Shown here: positions 52,638 to 62,277 of the stretch, piece after piece
Position numbering within the stretch: position 1 is the first letter of the stretch
Layout: every line of letters starts with the position of its first letter
NCBI GenBank assembly: GCA_041394905.1
Contig: JAWKHJ010000007.1
Coordinates: forward strand, 186,001-250,000
Origin: RI-231 sp041394905
Lineage (GTDB): Bacteria; Acidobacteriota; Terriglobia; Bryobacterales; UBA6623
DNA: 64,000 nucleotides
Reading direction: 5' to 3'
Position numbers and translations under genes: made by a program
The notes under the pieces: model-generated
What the model saw: the letters and a program-made list of their open reading frames with translations, nothing else
What the model was told of the DNA's origin: nothing
Database searches by the model: none

Positions 52638-54297
52638 ATTTTCGAAACCTTCGCCTTCATCCTTGTTGCAATCCTGCCGCTGAGCGCTCAGCAAGCCCGC
52701 ATCCCGCCGCGCGCAGTCGTCAACGCCGCCAGCTTCGCGCGCCCGGGGCTTCCGAACGGTTCGCTTGCGCGCGGTTCGATCTTTACGATCTTCGGTAGTC
52801 GCATAGGCCCGGACGCCTCGCTCTCGGCCACGGAATTCCCGCTCGGTACGAGCCTGGGCGGCGTCCAAATCACGGTCAGCCAAGGCGAAACGAGCGTCGA
52901 TGCGATCCCGCTGTTCGTCAGCGCGGGGCAGATCAACGCCATCCTGCCCTCGGATGCGCCGCTGGGGCGCTCTCGATCGTGGTGCGCAACGGCACGCGCC
53001 GCTCGAACCCAGCGCCGGCGATCGTCGTGCCGGCGAGCTTGGGCTTGTTCACTGTGATTGGGGCGGGCTCGGGTCCTGCCGTGGTCCAAAATTTCGTTTC
53101 GCAGACCGAGCTGCCGATCAATTCGCTCGACGCGCCGGCCGCGCCGGGACAAACGCTTATCGTCTACGGCACGGGCCTGGGTGCGGCGAACTTCGCCGAC
53201 AACGAAGCCGCGCAGCAGGGCAACATCGGCGCGCGCGTGGAGGTCTTCGTCGGCGGGACGGAGCTGCCGTCTTCGAACGTCCTCTACTGGGGCCGCAGCC
53301 CCTGTTGCGCCGGGCTCGACCAGATTGTCATCCGACTGCCGCAGACGCCTCCAGCCGGGTGCTACGTCCCGCTGCGCGTGCGCGCCGGGGAAGTGATCAG
53401 CAACACCGTCACGCTCGCGATCGCGCCCGCGGGGCAGAGCTGCAGCGACTCCCACAACGCGCTCAGCACGGCTTTGCGCTCCGCCGGGGACTACGGCGCC
53501 GTCTACGTCAGCTCCGTCGCGCTCGAGGCCGCGGTCGACTTCCCGGCCCCGCCCACGGCCACGATGGACGTGCTGGCGGCGAGCTTCCGGCGCGACGGTG
53601 GCGGCTCGTTCTACTTCAACCCGCTCGTCTCGCTGCCGCCGCCCGGCGCCTGTCAGGTTTTTTCGGGCTCGGGCGACTTCCGCGGCGGCGCTTTTGGGCT
53701 TGCCAGCGCCGCTCCAACGGGGGCTCGCTCGACGCCGGCGCCTCGCTGCGGCTCTCAGGACCAGGCGGCGCGCGCAACGTAGGTTTTCAGGATCTCTCCG
53801 TCGTCAACTACCTCGCCGGCTTGGGTGGATCGTTCCCCGGCTCCACGCCGCGGCTCTACCTCAGCCCTGGCGCGCACACTCTCTCGAGCACGGGTGGCGC
53901 GGATGTCGGCGCCTTCGAAGCGTCCTTCGATTTGCCGCCGCCGCTCACATGGACCAACCGGGCCGATATCGGCGTCATCGAACGCTCCGGCGGCCTCGCG
54001 CTCGCTTGGTCGGGCGCGCAGAACGGCGTGATCGCGCTCGCCGGCAACTACGACCTCGCGACCGACTCCTTTGCCGCCGCTCTCTGCGTCGCTACGGGCG
54101 CCAGCGGCTCGCTGACCATCCCAAGCGATGCGCTCGCCGCGTTGCCTGCGTCGAGCGCGCGGCCCTTCGGTTCGCAAGGCGCAGTCGCGCTGTGGAGTTA
54201 TTCGCGCCAACCTTCGGCCACGATCTCAGCCCAAGGGCTTGACGCCGGTTTCGTCATCGCCCGAAGCGCCGTCGCCAAGACGGTGATCTTCAAGTAG
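52638..54297 (+). CDS. Secreted protein with N-terminal TIGR03437/IPT-like domain, two frameshifts
   Basis: Signal-like FAFILVAILPLSAQQ, then PRAVVNAASFARPGLPNGSL, GSIFTIFGSRIGP, GVQITVSQGE, DAIPLFVSAGQINAILPSD: the domain described from Solibacter as TIGR03437. At about 52968 GGGGC stands where GGGGGC gives APLGALSIVVRNGTRRSNPA; the domain goes on through QTLIVYGTGLGAANFADNE and DQIVIRLPQTPPAGCYVPLR. A second shift near 53705 leads to NGGSLDAGASLRLSGPGG and about 200 further residues to the stop at 54297. In most proteins this domain is C-terminal; here it is N-terminal. No ATG is found in frame at the expected position, so the start (52638, an ATT codon) is approximate and may hide another indel. 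Confidence 0.75.
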
Positions 54298-54310
54298 GAG
54301 GAGCCAAACG

Positions 54311-55516
54311 ATGAACGCCACGCAAAACCTCCTCCGCAAGATCCTGCCCGCCTCATTCCTGGGGCTGTCGCTGTCGAGCTGCGCCGTGCTGGCCTTGCTC
54401 TTTGCCGTCTCTTTCTCGGACGTGCTGCTGCAAGTCGCCTGCGAAGAGTGCTTCGGCATCTCGCCCGAGGGCATTTTCGTCGTCAACGGAACGGAAGGCC
54501 GCACCGTCGAGGACAGCGTCTCGCCCGGCCTGCCGCCGACGGTCGTTGTCGACCAAGAGCCCGAGCGCTCGAGCTATCTGGCCGAAGTCGGCCTGACCTG
54601 CAACGACTTGTTTTCGCTCTCCGAGCTCTCGTTCGAGGGTTCGCCCGGCGCGGGGCAGTCGCTCGGAAACCTCCGCAGCGGAGGCGTCGCCGTCGTGACC
54701 GCCGAGGACCCGGCCGCCCGCCTGGGCGGACAAGCCTCCGCGCCGGTGCGCGTGTACGTCACGAACTCGGCCACCGACCAGGTGCTCGCCATGGACGCCT
54801 CCACGCGCCGCGTGCTCGGGGCCGTGTCGGTCGGAAGCCGCCCGCGCGGCATCGCCGCGACTCCCAACGGCGAGAAGCTCTTCGTCGCCAATGAGGATTC
54901 GGGCAGCGTCTCGGTCGTCGAGACCGCCACGCTCACTGAGATCGTGCGCATCCCGCTGCCCGGCGACGCCGAGCCTTTCGACATTGCGATCACGCCCGAC
55001 GGACAGGAAGCCTGGGTGACCGGCCACGAGACCTCCGGTTTCGTCCACATCCTCGACACGTCATTGCACGCGGTCATGCAGAGCGTCCGTGTTGGGCGCA
55101 GCCCCGTGCAGGTCGCCCTCAGCCCGGACGGCACGCTCGCCTATGTCACCAACGAGGGCGACAACCGCCTTTCGATCCTCGACGTCTGGACGCGCACGGT
55201 GCTGCGCTCGCTCACCGTGCCCTCGGCCTACGGAGTCGCGTTCGATCCCGTCGGCGCGCGCGTCTACGTCAGCAGCCGCACGACGCCCGGCCGCGTTCGC
55301 ATGTTCGACGTGGCGAGCGACGCGGAGCTCGCCGCGTGGGACGTCGGCGAGAAACCCGAGTATCTCGCGATCGACGGCTTCGCGACGCGGCTGTTCGTCT
55401 CGAACCGTCTGTCGGACTTTCTTTCGGTCGTGAACCTGTACAGCGGCGAGGTCGAGTCGACCATCCCGGCGCCGCGCGGATTGGGGCCGGTCGCGCTGGT
55501 CCCCGCCACTCCTTAG
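54311..55516 (+). CDS. YVTN-type beta-propeller protein, membrane-anchored or secreted
   Basis: 401 residues. A long hydrophobic N-terminus (LGLSLSSCAVLALLFAVSFS) serves as signal or anchor. From about residue 145 come six or seven 40-residue YVTN repeats: VRVYVTNSATDQVLAMD, EKLFVANEDSGSVSVVE, TLAYVTNEGDNRLSILD, TRLFVSNRLSDFLSVVN. The family forms surface propellers, some of which bind partner proteins; no catalytic site is seen. The segment between signal and propeller is Cys-containing (VACEECFG) and unassigned. It begins 13 bases after the IPT-like gene and is probably in the same operon. Confidence 0.88.
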   Translation: MNATQNLLRKILPASFLGLSLSSCAVLALLFAVSFSDVLLQVACEECFGISPEGIFVVNGTEGRTVEDSVSPGLPPTVVVDQEPERSSYLAEVGLTCNDLFSLSELSFEGSPGAGQSLGNLRSGGVAVVTAEDPAARLGGQASAPVRVYVTNSATDQVLAMDASTRRVLGAVSVGSRPRGIAATPNGEKLFVANEDSGSVSVVETATLTEIVRIPLPGDAEPFDIAITPDGQEAWVTGHETSGFVHILDTSLHAVMQSVRVGRSPVQVALSPDGTLAYVTNEGDNRLSILDVWTRTVLRSLTVPSAYGVAFDPVGARVYVSSRTTPGRVRMFDVASDAELAAWDVGEKPEYLAIDGFATRLFVSNRLSDFLSVVNLYSGEVESTIPAPRGLGPVALVPATP

Positions 55517-55573
55517 TCCACGCGCCGGGGCCGGCTTTGAAACTTGGCCCCGGCGCGCCTATCATCACTGGTG

Positions 55574-56611
55574 ATGTCGAAGCTCCGTTGGCTCACCCTC
55601 GTGGCGCTGTGCTGCGCCCTGCCCGCGCTCGCCGCGGATTCCTATACCGAATCGCCAGGCAAGGAGGGGAACGGCAAGTTCACCATCGGCCCCGAGTATC
55701 CGCCCGACCCGGACCTGCAGGACCAGGGCAACCCGCAGGGCAAATACTTCGAGTTCACCATGCCGCTCGCCAAGAGCAAGTATTTTCGCGGCGACGACAA
55801 GACGCTCGACCCGACCAAGGGCCTGCGCAAGGAGCGGCTGATCGCCGTCTACATCCCCGCCGCCTACAAGGACGGAACCAAAGCGCCGATCCTAGTGGCC
55901 CACGACGGCCCCCGCCCGATGACCTACCTGCGTCCCGCGCTCGACAACCTCACCATCTCCAAGGACCTAGCGCGCCGCATCCCCGCCTTCATCGCCATCG
56001 CGGTGATGAACGGCGGCGACGACAGCAAGGGCAGCGAGCGCGGCCTCGAGTACGACACGATGTCCGAGCGCGAGGCCTTGTTCATCAACAACGAGATTTT
56101 GCCCGCGGTGCTCCACAACAAGGAGATTCGCGCGGCCTACCCGAACCTGGCCTTCACCGACAACCCCTGGGGCAAGGCCGTGATGGGCGGCAGCTCCGGC
56201 GGCGCCGCCGCGCTCACCATGGGCTGGTTCCGTCCGGACCTGTTCCGCCGCATCATCACCTACTCGGGCACCTTCGTCGACCAGCAGGACGACGACGCGC
56301 CGGAGGAGAAGAAGTACCCGCTCGGCGCCTGGGAGTACCACTCCAGCATGAACCTGATCGGCAACACGGAGAAGAAGCCGCTACGCATCTTCATCCACGC
56401 CTCCGAGTTCGACAACGGCGCCAACCTGCCCGAGGAGAGCTACCACAACTGGGTGATGGCCAACGAACGCACTGCGAAGGCGCTGGAGGCGAAGGGCTAC
56501 GACTACCGCTACCTCTACTCGCTCAATTCGGGCCACACCGACCGCAAAGTCTATGCCAACACCCTGGCCGACACGCTGGTCTGGATGTGGCGCGGCTGGC
56601 ACGGCGAGTAG
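55574..56611 (+). CDS. Secreted esterase, alpha/beta-hydrolase of the putative-esterase (EstD/FeaE-like) family
   Basis: 345 residues with signal peptide MSKLRWLTLVALCCALPALA. The nucleophile elbow is VMGGSSGGAAALTMGWFRP near residue 205, the acid lies in FIHASEFDNGANL near 285 and the His in YSLNSGHTDRKVY near 325, giving a complete triad. It resembles enterochelin-esterase-like and feruloyl-esterase-like enzymes. ATG 55574 is chosen because it starts the signal peptide; 55544 would add ten residues. TauE starts seven bases downstream. Confidence 0.87.
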   Translation: MSKLRWLTLVALCCALPALAADSYTESPGKEGNGKFTIGPEYPPDPDLQDQGNPQGKYFEFTMPLAKSKYFRGDDKTLDPTKGLRKERLIAVYIPAAYKDGTKAPILVAHDGPRPMTYLRPALDNLTISKDLARRIPAFIAIAVMNGGDDSKGSERGLEYDTMSEREALFINNEILPAVLHNKEIRAAYPNLAFTDNPWGKAVMGGSSGGAAALTMGWFRPDLFRRIITYSGTFVDQQDDDAPEEKKYPLGAWEYHSSMNLIGNTEKKPLRIFIHASEFDNGANLPEESYHNWVMANERTAKALEAKGYDYRYLYSLNSGHTDRKVYANTLADTLVWMWRGWHGE

Positions 56612-56618
56612 CCCGGAT

Positions 56619-57377
56619 GTGGGCGTATTCGGCCACCTCGCACTGGCGCTAGTCCTCGCGGCGTTGATCGGGCTGTCGCTGGGCCTGTTGGGCAGCGGCG
56701 GTTCCATCGTCACGCTGCCCGTGCTGGTCTATGTGCTGGGCGTGGAGGCTCACGACGCGGTCGCAATGACGCTGGTGATCGTCGGCGCGGTGAGCTTAGT
56801 CGGCGCACTGCTGCACTGGCGCAACGGGAATTTTCACGGCCGGGCCGTGGGGCTGCTCGGCTTCACGGGAATGGTCGGGGCCTACTTCGGCTCCGAGCTC
56901 ACGCATCGAGTGCCGGCCGCCACATTGATGCTCATGTTCGCCGCGCTCATGCTCGTGGTAGGCGTGGTCATGTTGCGTCGCAACGACCTGGTTTGCGATT
57001 CCGAGCAATGCTACCCCGTGCGCTGCCTCTCGATCGGCGCCGGCGTGGGCGCATTGACCGGGTTTCTGGGCGTCGGCGGAGGCTTCCTGATCGTGCCGGC
57101 GCTCGTGCTGCTGGCCGGCATCGACACCAAGAAGGCAGTCAGCGCTTCGCTCGGCATCATCGCGCTCAACTCCGCGGCAGGCTTGGCAGGGCAGCTGCGG
57201 TACGCCGCGCTCGACTGGACGCTGACGCTCGAGTTTCTGCTGGCCGCCCTGGCAGGGATGGGCTTGGGCGCCCGTATGATGGGAAGCTTTTCACAGGCCG
57301 GACTGCGCAAGGTCTTCGCGTGGTCGTTGATCGTGGTCGCGGCGATGATTGGCGGGTCGAGCCTGTTCCAGCGCTAA
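56619..57377 (+). CDS. TauE/SafE-family membrane exporter
   Basis: 252 residues with eight hydrophobic segments in two halves, each with the family's GxGGG-type helix turn (GLLGSGGSIVTLPVLVYVLG; GFLGVGGGFLIVPALVLLAG). GTG 56619 follows the esterase stop by seven bases and is the only start that keeps TM1 complete. Members export sulfite, sulfoacetate or other organosulfonates, but many are unassigned. With sulfatase and Cys/Met PLP genes in the same window there may be a sulfur theme, although the distance is large. Confidence 0.9.
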   Translation: MGVFGHLALALVLAALIGLSLGLLGSGGSIVTLPVLVYVLGVEAHDAVAMTLVIVGAVSLVGALLHWRNGNFHGRAVGLLGFTGMVGAYFGSELTHRVPAATLMLMFAALMLVVGVVMLRRNDLVCDSEQCYPVRCLSIGAGVGALTGFLGVGGGFLIVPALVLLAGIDTKKAVSASLGIIALNSAAGLAGQLRYAALDWTLTLEFLLAALAGMGLGARMMGSFSQAGLRKVFAWSLIVVAAMIGGSSLFQR

Positions 57378-57417
57378 GGGGCCTTGGAAGACGCTGCCGA
57401 TATACTAAGGCTGTACC

Positions 57418-57963
57418 ATGGGTGCACAAGCCATTCTGCGGAAGCTCTCCGTCGAGGATTACCTTGCGGATCCAAGCTTCGAACGGTTCGAATGGGTCGA
57501 CGGCGTCGCCGTCGAAACCGGCGTGGGAAACAAGAAACACTCGCGGGTGCAGGTTCTCTGCGTGCGTTACCTGGACCGCTTCCTCGCCGAGCGGGACGAT
57601 ATGTGGCTTGCCACGGTACTGCGCTGTCGCCTGATCGTCGAAGGCGCGGAGCGTTACCGTCAACCGGACTTGGCCGTGGTCGCGGGCAAGCCTTCCGACG
57701 GCGACCCGCGCTTCTTGGAAGGCGCTCCACTGCTCGCCATCGAAATTCGCTCGCCGGACGACACCGTCGCCGAGCTGTTGCGCAAGACGGACGAGTATCT
57801 CGGCAATGGCTGCAAGATGGCGTGGCTGATCCTGCCCGATGAGGAAAGCGTGCTCGTGCGGACTTCCTCGGGCGACGTGAAAAGCCTGCTCGGCCACGAT
57901 CTGTTAGGGGGCGCGGAGGTCCTACCCGGATTCACGATCGAAGTCTCGAAGCTCTTCGCGTAG
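57418..57963 (+). CDS. Uma2-family (DUF820) putative restriction-like endonuclease
   Basis: 181 residues with the PD-(D/E)xK-type core of Uma2 proteins: KLSVEDYLADPSFERFEWVDG, QPDLAVVAGKP carrying the catalytic Asp, LAIEIRSPDDTVAELLRKTD with the ExR/K element, and CKMAWLILPDEESVLV. Such proteins are abundant in cyanobacteria and Acidobacteria, and their biological role is unclear. A -10-like TATACT at 57401-57406 is close upstream. A stem-loop-rich gap of 121 bases separates it from convergent hpnE. Confidence 0.88.
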   Translation: MGAQAILRKLSVEDYLADPSFERFEWVDGVAVETGVGNKKHSRVQVLCVRYLDRFLAERDDMWLATVLRCRLIVEGAERYRQPDLAVVAGKPSDGDPRFLEGAPLLAIEIRSPDDTVAELLRKTDEYLGNGCKMAWLILPDEESVLVRTSSGDVKSLLGHDLLGGAEVLPGFTIEVSKLFA

Positions 57964-57989
57964 CGCAAGTGGGGACCCTCGGGAACGGA

Positions 57990-58081
57990 GGTCCCGGCCG
58001 GGGTTCAGCCCGGCAACGCCCGCTCAGGTTCCGGGGCTTGACTCACAGCGAACCTTTTTGGGCTGAAGCCCAAGCGGGACC
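57990..58081. repeat. Long imperfect inverted repeat between Uma2 and hpnE genes
   Basis: GGTCCCG at 57990-57996 pairs with CGGGACC at 58075-58081, and TTCAGCCC at 58004-58011 with GGGCTGAA at 58060-58067. An additional local pair, GGGACC/GGTCCC, lies at about 57972-57995. The structure fills the gap between convergent genes and could terminate both. Confidence 0.55.
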
Positions 58082-58084
58082 GCC

Positions 58085-59322
58085 CTACCGAACGGCCCCC
58101 ACCGCCGCCGCCGCCCGATACCCGCTTCGCACCGCCCCTTCCATCGTCGCCGGCCAGCCCGTATCCGTCCAATCCCCGGCCAAGAACACGTTCGGATACT
58201 TCGTCCGCGGCCCCGGGCGGTCGGCTTCGAGCCCCGGCACGACCGAATACGTCGCCCGCGCCTCTTTCACCACGTGCGCCCGCTCAAGCTTGGCCTTCCG
58301 TGCCTCAGGAAAAAACTCCCCAAGCTCGCGCACCGCGAGCTCGATGATCTCCTCGCGCTTCATCCCCATCAGGCCGCGCGACGCGCTCACCACGCACTGC
58401 ACGTAGCTCTCCCCGCGCCGGAACATCCACTGCATCGTGCGGTCGAGGAGCGACGCGTGCGGCAAGTCCGTGATCGGCCTGTCGAACCACAGGTGAATCC
58501 CCGTGATCGGCGAGTGGGTGAATTTTTGCAGGTTCAACCCGAGCCCGGGAATCAGCGCTTCGACCCTCTCGAACGGGACAGCCGACACATAAAAATCCGC
58601 CTCGTCCGACGCGGGGTCGATGCGCTCGACTGTCGAGCGCAAATGCACGCTTACGCCTTGCCCGCCGCCGCATACAGATCCGCCAACGGGACGGCTGGCA
58701 CGCCCATCTCATAGGACGTGCGCGTTCCCATCAGCCCTTCGGCGAACACCTGGAAAGCGGGCTTTGCGGACGCAATCTCCGGGTCCTCGTTGAGCGCCGA
58801 GACGACGATCGGCTCCCAGAAGCGCTTGTAGACGTTCTCGCTCACACCGCGATTGCGCAGCCACTCTCCAAACGTGAAAGAGTCGAGATCCCCGCGCCGC
58901 GCGTACTCGCCTTCGATCGCGCGCAGGTCGCGGATCAGCGCGATCTTCTCGCCCAAGCTCAAGAACCCCAGCCGCAGGAACGACCCGGCGAGATGCAGCG
59001 GCTTCGGCAGCGGCCCCCGCTCGAGCGTGTCGACCGCGCCGCCCGGCCGTACGAAGTGGATCGCCTTGTAGAAGCGGATCTTGTCCTCGACGCCCAGCCG
59101 GCGGTAGAAGTCGAGCAGGTTGTCGCAGCAGCGCAGCAACACGTGCTGGCAGTTGTCGATGCGCTCGCCTTCCGGCTCGGACGGATGCACCGGGTAGGAA
59201 GTCGCCCTCCCTCCCAGGAACGGCCTCGCCTCGTGCAGATCGACCTCGAAGCCGGCCTCGGCCAGCGCGGTCGCGGCGGAGAGTCCGGCCAAGCCTCCGC
59301 CCACGATCTTTACGCGGGGAAT
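58085..59322 (-). CDS. hpnE: Hydroxysqualene dehydroxylase HpnE, one frameshift
   Basis: FAD-dependent enzyme that reduces hydroxysqualene to squalene, last step of the HpnCDE route. The N-terminus has the Rossmann motif VKIVGGGLAGLSAATALAEA and the typical HEARPFLGGRATSY; the C-terminal FAD segment is VFLAGDWTDTGWPATMEGAV. The frame breaks at about 58663: GCGGGCAAGG where GCGGGGCAAGG gives AAGQGVSVHLRSTVERID. No ATG fits the expected start; the sequence IPRVKIVGGG begins with ATT at 59322, while GTG at 59304 would cut the first strand. It overlaps the hpnD stop. About 412 residues in full. Name based on family plus gene order. Confidence 0.88.
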
Positions 59323-60203
59323 GGCAGGGCTCCCCCGAGCCAGCGGTTACGCATCGCGCGCAGCACGATACGGCTCTTCTCCCAGCCCGTCAGGCGCGCC
59401 CGCGTGCGATAGACGTCATACTCGTGCTGCCGGATGCGCCGCAGGATGCCGTAGTAGATCGCGATCATCGCCCACAGCGCCGGACGGCTCGACGGACGAA
59501 CCAGCCCGAGCAGAGGCGCGGCCTCTTCGTAGTAGCGGTTCGCCCGTGTCCACTCGAACTCCATCAGCCGTTCGAAGCCAGGGTTGTCGGGCCGCTGGCC
59601 GCCGGAAGCCAGCAGCTCCTCGCGCGAGAGGCCGAACTGCTCGAGGTCCTCGGCCGGCAGGTAGACTCGCCCCATCCCCGAATCTTCCGGAATGTCGCGC
59701 AGGATGTTCGTGAGCTGGAACCCGATGCCGCACTTCTCCGCCAGCTCGAGCGCCTTCGGGTCGTCGAACCCGAACACGTGCGTGATCGTCAGCCCCACGA
59801 CCGACGCCACGCGGTAGCAGTACTGATACAGCTCGTCGAAGGTCTGGTAGTTCTGCGGCTCGAGATCCGTCTCGACGCCCTGGATCAGCTCGAAGAAGTA
59901 CTCCGGTGGGATCTTGTACTTGTCGACGGTCGCAGCGAAGGCGGGTAGGATGGGGTCCTTGCCAAAGCGCCCGTGCAGCGCGTCGTCGAGCGCCCCGCGC
60001 CAGCTCGCGAGCGACGCCCGGCGCGCCTCGACAGGCGGATCGAGCTCGTCGGAGATGTCGTCGGAGTAGCGCATGAACGCATAGATCGCGCACATGGCGT
60101 CCTTCTGCTCCTTGGGCAGCAACAGGAAGGAGTAGTAAAAATTGCGCGCGCGCTCGCGCGCGACGCGGCGGCAATGTTCGAAGCTCGCCTCGAGCAGGAT
60201 CAT
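59310..60203 (-). CDS. hpnD: Presqualene diphosphate synthase HpnD
   Basis: 297 residues of the squalene/phytoene-synthase fold, intact. It condenses two farnesyl diphosphates to presqualene diphosphate. First Asp-rich motif YSDDISDELD near residue 48, second ILRDIPEDSGMGRVYLP near 165. ATG 60203 overlaps the hpnC stop as ATGA, and the 3' end overlaps hpnE. The long open frame that appears to extend this gene to 61109 is an accidental fusion with shifted hpnC and not a fusion protein. Confidence 0.93.
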   Translation of the reverse strand: MILLEASFEHCRRVARERARNFYYSFLLLPKEQKDAMCAIYAFMRYSDDISDELDPPVEARRASLASWRGALDDALHGRFGKDPILPAFAATVDKYKIPPEYFFELIQGVETDLEPQNYQTFDELYQYCYRVASVVGLTITHVFGFDDPKALELAEKCGIGFQLTNILRDIPEDSGMGRVYLPAEDLEQFGLSREELLASGGQRPDNPGFERLMEFEWTRANRYYEEAAPLLGLVRPSSRPALWAMIAIYYGILRRIRQHEYDVYRTRARLTGWEKSRIVLRAMRNRWLGGALPFPA

Positions 60204-61162
60204 CGCGGACGCTCCTGGGCCGGTTGCGGCGTCGCGCGGCGCCCAGGAACGATCGATCCGGCCAACACGCGCAGCAGCAGCCCCACGCGCTCGAGCTTGC
60301 CTACCTTCGGCCTCCTCCGGATCACGTCGTATTCCTGCGCGCGGATCTTGTCGAGCACCAGCATGCCCCCGCGGCTGAACAGCTCGAGGTCGATTGCCAG
60401 CCTGCGGTCGACCTGCTCGATCAGCGGCATCCCCGTGGGCGAACAGTCCATCGGCGCGGTCGACCAGCTCGCGGATCAGCGCGCGCGCCACCGGGCGCGC
60501 TCGCCCTTGCGCAAGTCCGTGGCCAAGTCGTCGTGGTGTGCAGCTGCGCACGTGCATGCGGTCTTGGGGCAAATAGATGCGGTCGCGGTCAAAGTAATCG
60601 CGCCGCAAGTCTTGCCAATGGTTGGCGAGCTGTAGCGCGGTACACGTCGCGTCCGAGAGCCGGCGCCGCGGCTCGTCGGTGTAGCCGCACAGGTGCAGCA
60701 CCAGCCGTCCGACCGGGTTCGCCGACCAGACGCAGTATTCGAGCACTTCGTCGTAGGTGGCGTAGCGCGTTTTACGCTGGTCGAGCTCGAACGCCCGGAT
60801 CAGATGCTCGAACGGCTCGCGCGGCATGCCGTGCTTTTCGACCGTGCCTCGCAGGGCCACGAAGACCGGGTGCCGTGTCTCGCCAGCGTACATTCTATCG
60901 AGCTCGGCGCGCCACCAGGCGAGCATCTCGAGCGCGTACTCAGGGGGAGCCCAGCTCGTCGCCCAGATCGTCCGCCCAACGGCAGTAGGCGTAGATGTTG
61001 AAGAAATCCTGGTGCAGCCGTCAGCAGCAGGAAGCTGACGACGTGGAAATTTTCGTAGTGCGCGCCGGAGATCCAGCGCGTGTAGGCCAGGGAGTCTTCG
61101 AGGCGCCACGGGGCGAAGTCCGTCCCGTGGCGCTCCAGAAATTCCTTGGGAAACAGGTGCAT
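60200..61162 (-). CDS. hpnC: Hydroxysqualene synthase HpnC, multiply frameshifted
   Basis: Second squalene-synthase-like enzyme of the HpnCDE route (presqualene diphosphate to hydroxysqualene). N-terminus MHLFPKEFLERHGTDFAPWR with ENFHVVSFLL, then after a shift near 61020 DFFNIYAYCRWADDLGDE, the first Asp-rich motif. An extra C near 60955 precedes PEYALEMLAWW; the frame then runs through WQDLRRDYFDRDRIYLPQDR, the second Asp-rich motif. A compensated pair near 60540/60500 hides DDLATDLRKGERAR, and an extra G near 60445 precedes MPLIEQVDRRLAIDLELF, ending at 60200. All catalytic motifs exist when frames are restored, so the gene is likely functional and the breaks are sequence errors. Confidence 0.82.
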
Positions 61163-61164
61163 CG

Positions 61165-61186
61165 GTTGACTGTCGCAGCAGTCAAC
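61165..61186 (-). promoter_or_regulatory. Hairpin/dyad just upstream of hpnC
   Basis: GTTGACTG at 61165-61172 and CAGTCAAC at 61179-61186 form a perfect 8+8 dyad with six-base loop in the 33-base gap before the hpnC ATG. A third GTCAAC lies at 61195-61200 over the stop of the upstream gene. Could be an operator, or an RNA hairpin masking the ribosome-binding site. Confidence 0.4.
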
Positions 61187-61195
61187 GGCGAACCG

Positions 61196-62277
61196 TCAAC
61201 CGGCCAGAGGTTCCAGGTTCGGCAGGATCGCCGTCTTGAGGTGACCGTTGTGGCTCATCATGTGACGGAAGACATCGAGCAGGTCCGTCAGCGGAGCCTC
61301 CTCGATGACAAATTCGCCGACGTTGATCTTTCCGCGCGCGATGATGTCGAGCGCCGACTTGATGTGCCGCGGCGTGTGGTGGAAGCTCGCCTTGAGGGTC
61401 AGCTCGGCGCAGCAGCAACGAAGTGTCCAGGCAGACCTGGGTGTCCTTGGGGGCAGCCGCCGAAGAAATTCACCGCGCCGCCCGAACGCACCATCTCCAC
61501 CGCGCCGCGCCAGACGTGGGGGCGAACCTACGGCCTCGATCACGACGTCGGAGCCGCGTCCGCCCCTCGGTCGCCGCGCGGACCTCGTCCACCGGCCTGC
61601 GGCCAGGCTGCGCGCTGCGATCGCTCTTGCAGGCCTATGCGGGCGGCGCGTTCGAGCTGTTGCAGCGGCGGCCGACGGCGATCACGCGCGCGCCCACAAC
61701 CGTCGCCAACCGCACGAACATCAGCCCGATCGGCCCCAGCCCCAGCACCGTCACCGTATCCCCGGCGCGGATGCCCGTGTTCGATGCCGTGCAGCACGCA
61801 GGCCAGCGGCTCGGCCATGGCGGCCTCGGCAGCAGCCCACGCCGGCGGGGATCTCGTAGCAGTTTTTCTCGACGATGCGATCCGAATCCGCATGTATTGC
61901 GCATAGGCCCCGTTGTTGAACAACAGGTCCTCGCACAAGTTCTCTTTCTGGCGGCGGCAGTAGAAGCACTCGCCGCACGGCGCCGAGTTCGCCGCGACCA
62001 CGCGCTGCCCCACCTTGAACTTCGTCACTTGGGATCCGACCGCGACTACGTCGCCGGCCAACTCGTGGCCGAACAACGCCGGGGGGTTGATCATCTTGGC
62101 ATGATGGCCGCGGCGGAACACCTTCAGGTCCGTTCCGCAAGTCAGCGCAGCCCCCACCTTCACCAGGATGTCGCGCGGACCAATCGTCGGCACGGGGACT
62201 TGCTCGATTCGCAGGTCCTCCTTACCGTGCAACACGGCCGCCATCATCGATTCGCTCACAGGGTTCCTTTCCTTCAC
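61196..62277 (-). pseudogene. Zinc-dependent medium-chain alcohol dehydrogenase 1, multiply frameshifted
   Basis: GroES-like N-terminus MMAAVLHGKEDLRIEQVPVP with the catalytic zinc ligands in ALTCGTDLKVFRRGHHAK and GHELAGDVVAVG, and the structural zinc site CGECFYCRRQKENLC. The Rossmann half is scattered over frames: GDTVTVLGLGPIGLMFVRLA near 61740, VIEAVGSP near 61540, then ASFHHTPRHIKSALDIIARG and a stop at 61196. At least five indels. Whether it is a decayed gene or badly assembled cannot be decided; neighbouring hpnC shows similar damage while dehydrogenase 2 is intact. Start GTG 62277 or 62259; overlaps the upstream gene. Paralogue of dehydrogenase 2. Confidence 0.75.

Noticed and set aside
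59310..61109. A 599-codon frame that looks like an HpnC-HpnD fusion protein
   Set aside because: The hpnC part is nonsense at both ends and between shifted segments; hpnD has its own ATG at 60203 overlapping the hpnC stop at 60200, the normal arrangement of two genes.
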